Part shown: piece by piece, positions 61,101 through 64,000 of the stretch
Position numbering within the stretch: position 1 is the first letter of the stretch
How the letters are laid out: every line of letters starts with the position of its first letter
Origin: Diploscapter coronatus
Lineage: Eukaryota > Nematoda > Chromadorea > Rhabditida > Rhabditidae
Assembly: GCA_964036155.1 (NCBI GenBank)
Contig: OZ038422.1
Coordinates: 4,611,201 to 4,675,200 of the forward strand
Length of the DNA stretch: 64,000 nucleotides
Direction: 5' to 3'
Notes under the pieces: generated by a model
What the model saw: only the letters and a program-made list of their open reading frames with translations
Databases searched by the model: none
What the model was told of the DNA's origin: nothing
Made by a program: the position numbers and the translations under genes

Positions 61101-64000
61101 ACTTCAAAATTCAACAAACATGGCGGTATTTTTAGAATGTACGGTCTAAATATAGCTCTAGCGATATCTGCTACACTAGAAAGTAAATTGGCAAAGGAAA
61201 ATGAAATTCGGCGAAGAAATAATTAGCAAACGTTAAAGATTGTCAAGGTTCATGTGAACATTTGATAACCGAAAAAGAAAACGAATTCTTTGATTTTCCT
61301 GATTCCATCATGTGGTAATTAGTAGTGATTAGGTGCATTTTCGTCACTCATTGAGTTGGAAAAAAACTATTCCGCATTTCATATCTATTCTGATTTCATC
61401 CGTTTATTCAGAAAAGTTATGGAAAACCCTAATTTGCTAGAGATCCTGATGTAATATCAACATTATCTCTAATATCTAATATGTCGGATATGATGCAATA
61501 GCGGCGATAATTACCCCCACGCAACAAAAGTTTACGAGCAGTTGGATGATTTCAGCAGGCTAGCTAAGTCAAGCGTAGGAAACACGAATAGATAAATCAT
61601 AACAATATGTCGAGGGGTACTATATATAAGAGTCCTGCGAGCATCTAAGATTAAATCTCTAGCAAAATGTGAAGTTTGTTTTGAAAATGATATGACTTGG
61701 CACATAAATTACTGAAAATAGGTTAAACAAATGAAATTTAAACAATTCAAAAATAGCGAAAAATGATTCTATGATGAATAGAACAAAAAGCATAACTCAA
61801 AAACTTGCTCAAATATTATATTTCGTTTCATCGCAGCCTTTCGAGAAATTAGAAATCTAAATTTAGTCTTTTATTCTTAATCACCTGCGGAAATAATTAT
61901 GCGAAATGTCATATTCCGGCGAAAAATCGCGAGTTCGAAATGTGGTTTTTCCTAAATTTTTCAAGTCAAGTTTTGCAAAATAATATTAACTTTTTCTGCT
62001 CAAGTTATTAAATTATGAATCAAATTTTACATGATTAACCTGCATTTCAAGCATGGATGCTCATAATAATAACAAAGGTATTAAGCCATTTCAAAGCTGG
62101 CTATATATGGAAATTCTAGCCTATACCCAGTCGACTAATGATTAAAAAGTGAGCAATTCGTTGGAGATTTAAGATTAGTAACTGAAATGTGGGAAGCGCT
62201 GTCTTTCATCCAGCGGAAGATAGTGCTATCTATTAAATACTAAAAAATGCAAGTTTGCAAGCGATTCTTATATTTCATGCATATCACGTATCAAAACATG
62301 TCTGGAATACTGTCAATTAAAATTAATCAGCACCTTCTAAGCCATGCATCGTTCAGTTCTCATAAAAATTATCTTTAAGACTTCGCATGATAAAGGATAA
62401 TCCAAAAAACCGGCTGGGGATATGACACATAAAATCTGAAACCTTTGTTAGTAAAACTATAAATTAGTGTCTAACCGACTGCTTTAACAAAGTTATTTTG
62501 ATAAAATTTTCAACATGTGGATTAGCAGTATTATTTTCCCAAAGTTTGGTTTCTAGATTGTTCTCTGAAAGAATATTCGTTGATCTTTCGCAAAACCGTG
62601 ATTTTTCAATTTAAAAGAATCCATAAATTCTTTCAGAATTAGATCTTTCGAAAGTTGCGATATAGGTCTTCATAGTATGAAACCCGAAATAAAATATTAA
62701 AATCACACTAAAATTATCATATATAGTAGAGGTAATATGTCAATCAATTTTAAAGTATATCCCTTAATATATCAAATGTATAGGCAATTAGTTTATGTAA
62801 AATGTGAGGGAGTTATCGTATTTAGTGAATGAATTAACATTCTCAGAAATTAGCTAAGTACAATCATTTCTAAGTATTTCGTAGTAACACGTTAACATAC
62901 GAACATAAATGTTACGTGTTTCAAAATTAACTACTGTAATTCGAAAATGAGCGTTGGAACTTTGGTGGCAAAGCTCTAACGGAAAAATTCGGAAATGAGT
63001 GTAACAAAAATAGGTTAGAATTAAAATTTAACGTCATCATTATGGAATATTTGAAATAAGAAAGATATACTACATATTTGACTCAGGAAGTGGAAATGTT
63101 AAAGAATATATGCATTTATGACTTAGATAGTTTCAAGTATATGATGCGAGCCTCATTAATTTCAATACTTATTAATTCAAAATTTTAAAGATTCGAAATG
63201 CTTCATACTCGATTATCTGATTGGTTATCAATAATTTAGTCATATAATGCTCGAAAAATGGAATAAATTCAAGCATGCAAAATATAAAACTAAAATAAGC
63301 ATAAATATCATCTGATAAAGAAAAAGAACTTGATTGAGATTATTCAAACTGAGTTATGAATGAGCTAAATAAACTATTCAAGTAATCGAAAAACCACGAA
63401 AGTAATTGTTTCGGTTTCAGAGACCGAGTGCCGTTTGTGTTCACGAGCGAGATGTTCTTCGTGATCAACGGAGGCAGGAATCAGGCGACCGAGTCTTACC
63501 AGACATTCATCGACTACTGCTGCAAGGCGTTCAATTGCTTGAGGAGAAACAGGACTAATCTCACAAATCTGCTCCGAATGGTAATCAAAATTAAAATTGT
63601 ATCACTATGTATGAAGAAAATAAGTCCATTTTGACAGGAAAAAGTTGCACTTCATTAGAATGCTAGCCCGTTTTAAAGACAATCGTTTGAAAAATTTATT
63701 ATGTTCTCAAGACGCCAAAGTTTTGATAGAACATATTTTCTCACAAAATAAGATTTTTTAAAATTATCATATTTTTGTTTAGATGGCATGCTCTGACGTT
63801 CCGGGAATAAACATGGATTCCCTCGCATTCGTCGAGAAGAATCTCATGCTGGATTTGAGCGAAACGAATGCCACGATGCAGTTTACAGAAATGATTCAGG
63901 TTTTGGGAGTTACTTTTATTTTTGATAAAAAGAAATATTTGAGTCGTCCTTGAAATCATTGTCAACAAGATTGAACTTCGTTGCGCACACTCTGGCTCAG
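37132..64000 (+). CDS. piki-1: Class II phosphoinositide 3-kinase, 3' end outside window
   Basis: Phosphorylates the 3-position of phosphoinositides on endocytic membranes. Exons: 37132-37187, 38512-38635, 38793-38842, 38912-39005, 39175-39310, 39525-39659, 40024-40128, 40388-40442, 40725-40875, 42019-42124, 42368-42513, about 42668-42780, 43000-43141, 44001-44099, 44143-44210, 44313-44431, 44696-44814, 44892-44996, 45046-45149, 45820-45949, 46345-46470, 46594-46652, 46770-46943, 47120-47200, 47358-47546, 47715-47903, 48012-48113, 48248-48401, 48503-48637, 48800-48929, 49033-49169, 49355-49524, 63421-63580, 63783-63899, 63944 onward; about 1379 codons. Residues 5-19 ([11 protein letters not shown]) form a UIM-like helix; DLIDLND near 280 is a clathrin-box-like motif; proline- and histidine-rich linkers follow. 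Then come a Ras-binding-like domain (from about 400), C2 (about 676-860), helical domain (about 866-1040) and kinase (from about 1080): [25 protein letters not shown]. The activation loop [13 protein letters not shown] is class II-type. PX and C2 would lie beyond the window. Confidence 0.93.
37188..38511. other. Intron 1 of the PI3K gene
   Basis: It is a 1.3-kb intron. A GC-richer stretch at about 37500-37900 is open in two plus frames (134 and 93 codons), but neither frame ends in a donor that matches the phase of exon 2. An alternative promoter or 5' exon is possible but unsupported. Confidence 0.4.
40876..42018. other. Intron 9 of the PI3K gene
   Basis: It is 1143 bases, AT-rich, with a pyrimidine-rich patch at about 41530-41600. 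Nothing gene-like was seen. Confidence 0.5.
43142..44000. other. Intron 13 of the PI3K gene
   Basis: It is 859 bases. No open frame or repeat stood out. Confidence 0.5.
44100..44142 (+). other. GC-AG intron of 43 bases in the PI3K gene
   Basis: Exon 14 ends AAATTACAG and is followed by GCATGA; the intron closes with TTTTCAG. Using the GC donor keeps the residues VKLQ before [12 protein letters not shown] donor 12 bases upstream (GTGAAA) would also keep frame but drop these four residues, which resemble the conserved DVKLxL of class II PI3Ks. The GC donor is therefore preferred. Confidence 0.65.
49833..50166 (-). CDS. Putative nested small antisense gene (75 aa)
   Basis: Three minus-strand exons join in phase: 50094-50166 (starts [17 protein letters not shown]), 49959-50026 ([17 protein letters not shown]), and 49833-49919 ([17 protein letters not shown], ends EQL and TGA). 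The total is 228 nt. The ATG follows a TTTTAG acceptor. Downstream, 49735-49815 again reads protein-like ([17 protein letters not shown]) but lies behind the stop. The piece may instead be the 3' part of a larger gene whose other exons lie at 51808-51994, across the mariner; direct joining to that exon is out of phase. Function is unknown. A faint resemblance to the helical C-terminal part of dynamitin is speculative. Confidence 0.4.
50458..51760 (+). mobile_element. Tc1/mariner transposon, DD37D (maT-like)
   Basis: A 1303-bp element with perfect 27-bp terminal inverted repeats, each beginning CAGGGTGCGGACAAATTATG, is flanked by TA on both sides (50456-50457 and 51761-51762). It carries one transposase reading frame, broken by one frameshift. 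The catalytic triad is visible: [16 protein letters not shown] and SPDLNPLD, with 37 residues between the second and third aspartates. DD37D is the signature of the maT clade known from nematodes and insects. Identical TIRs suggest recent insertion. Size and TIR length are normal for the family. Confidence 0.95.
50611..51644 (+). pseudogene. mariner transposase, single frameshift
   Basis: The ATG at 50611 opens [18 protein letters not shown], followed by a helix-turn-helix ([19 protein letters not shown]). This frame stops at 50788-50790 (TGA). The remainder continues in the -1 frame to TAG at 51642-51644: a second HTH ([17 protein letters not shown]), then the DDE/D catalytic domain with D residues in SDEKIF, QQDSAP and NPLDYSIW. 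The switch falls at or just after a run of seven A (50776-50782). One lost A in that run explains the break; an assembly error or -1 ribosomal slippage would look the same. The combined length of about 343 codons is normal for mariner. No other stop or gap was seen. Confidence 0.9.
51808..51994 (-). other. Two antisense coding-like exons encoding a coiled coil
   Basis: A 17-nt mini-exon (51978-51994; acceptor CTTACAG, donor GTGAGT) and a 122-nt exon (51808-51929; acceptor ACAATTAG, donor GTATTT) are separated by a 48-base intron. In matched phase they read [20 protein letters not shown], then [18 protein letters not shown] and a basic tail. The heptad pattern indicates a coiled coil. Upstream, 52080-52140 also reads protein-like ([15 protein letters not shown]) but does not join in phase. 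These exons face the 50094-50166 exon across the mariner, so the element may have landed in an intron of one antisense gene. Status (gene or pseudogene) is unresolved. Confidence 0.4.
52160..52802. other. AT-rich part of the giant intron
   Basis: Nothing coding or structured was seen here. Confidence 0.5.
52803..52991. mobile_element. TIR element, family B copy 2 (MITE)
   Basis: Ends read TACTCCCCATTGTCC on the left and, reversed, TACTCTCCATTGTCTGAGAT on the right, with TA at both edges. Read on the minus strand the body matches copy 1 (GTGAGCTTTAACTATG, CTCCCTCT, AGTCTCGATGCG). It is 189 bp, with about 11 bases (TATTTCCCTCT) inserted beside a similar motif relative to copy 1. Confidence 0.85.
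53316..55162 (-). CDS. Nested antisense gene for a secreted peptide precursor (111 aa)
   Basis: Four exons on the strand opposite the host PI3K gene join in phase: 55142-55162 (MRFTPTK), 55018-55098, 53627-53763, 53316-53412. Residues 1-24 form a clear signal peptide ([17 protein letters not shown]). An acidic spacer follows ([20 protein letters not shown]). A dibasic Arg-Arg at 72-73 (NRNRRHSGG) would release a C-terminal peptide of 38 residues containing [13 protein letters not shown] and ending [11 protein letters not shown]. No C-terminal Gly for amidation is present. The layout is that of a neuropeptide or peptide-hormone precursor. KPEN near the start and LITR at the end recall neuropeptide Y-family peptides (KPxN; LITRQRY), but the terminal RxRF/Y is missing, so this is only a hint. 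A cryptic donor (GTTAGT) overlaps the stop and could extend the protein in a variant. Confidence 0.7.
59806..59817. repeat. (ATT)n microsatellite
   Basis: A short run of ATT triplets directly upstream of GATA-like sites. Confidence 0.8.
59899..59924. repeat. Perfect 9-bp hairpin next to GATA sites
   Basis: GAGCTTAAT and ATTAAGCTC are separated by eight bases. Just upstream (59830-59882) lie TGATAAG and CTTATCA, the target type of intestinal GATA factors in worms. Function is unknown. Confidence 0.4.
60019..60041. repeat. Poly(A) tract
   Basis: About 23 consecutive A on the plus strand; no retroposon structure was seen around it. Confidence 0.9.

Larger units (their letters stand above)
49525..63420 (+). 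other. Giant 13.9-kb intron splitting the kinase activation loop
   Basis: Exon 32 ends in FRR (AG, two bases of the codon) with donor GTACGC. Exon 33 opens with A then GACCGAGTG (DRVPFVF) after GGTTTCAG. Every other intron of this gene in the window is under 1.4 kb. The intron houses a mariner, a MITE and antisense genes. From about 55.3 to 63.4 kb it is mostly featureless AT-rich DNA with simple repeats. Confidence 0.9.
55163..63420. other. Distal 8 kb of the giant intron, no clear gene
   Basis: The first 150 bases are probably the 5' leader and promoter of the peptide gene. Further on: a purine-rich GC patch (56640-56810), short open frames of 60-80 codons (58676-58909, 59560-59745, 60411-60611) without splice partners or known motifs, GATA-type sites and a hairpin near 59840-59925, an ATT microsatellite and an A tract. 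It could carry enhancers for either gene; this is inference. Confidence 0.45.

Noticed and set aside
1..64000. Prokaryotic systems such as CRISPR arrays or operons
   Set aside because: No regularly spaced repeats, no ribosome-binding sites and intron-rich genes throughout; this is eukaryotic DNA.

Overview
The window is nuclear DNA from a nematode. It is AT-rich, and the genes are split into many short exons by small introns whose 3' ends read TTTTCAG or close to it. Some first exons begin right after such an acceptor (TTTTTCCAG then AATG), as expected for spliced-leader trans-splicing. The protein families and the maT-type mariner also fit a nematode. Gene order and species cannot be fixed from the sequence alone; the high intron density (22 exons for 783 codons, 35 exons for the partial PI3K) argues against a compact C. 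elegans-like gene structure.

Layout. 1-12491: no convincing gene; a TIR element, a diverged tandem repeat, simple repeats and one GC-richer island. 12492-20160 (minus): PHRF1 homologue (RING + PHD + RS-like + C-terminal SRI-like domain), 19 exons, 967 aa. 20161-23685: intergenic with two small TIR elements. 23686-25845 (minus): secreted leucine-rich-repeat protein with a TIR element in one intron. 25846-27853: intergenic, with a non-autonomous hAT-type element carrying a perfect 8-bp target duplication. 27854-28620 (minus): C-terminal half of a degenerate tyrosine-kinase domain. 29764-36422 (minus): PLEKHM2/SKIP homologue (RUN + PH), 22 exons, 783 aa, with an intron-containing tRNA-Tyr and a probable alternative first exon inside intron 8. 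37132-64000 (plus): class II phosphoinositide 3-kinase (piki-1/PIK3C2), 35 exons seen; the window ends inside the gene, before any PX and C-terminal C2 domains.

The most unusual architecture is the 13.9-kb intron of the PI3K gene (49525-63420), which splits the activation loop of the kinase. It holds a 1303-bp DD37D mariner with perfect 27-bp TIRs, a second copy of a TIR element also found near 22 kb, and at least one nested antisense gene: a 4-exon, 111-aa secreted peptide precursor (53316-55162). Further antisense coding-like exons lie on both sides of the mariner.

Functional reading: PLEKHM2 (lysosome to kinesin-1 adaptor) and class II PI3K (PI3P and PI(3,4)P2 on endocytic membranes) are transcribed divergently from a 0.7-kb shared spacer, so two endolysosomal genes could share control. 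The exon models for PHRF1, PLEKHM2, PI3K and the peptide gene were built by hand. Every junction keeps reading phase and the closed models sum to whole codons, which is the main support for them.
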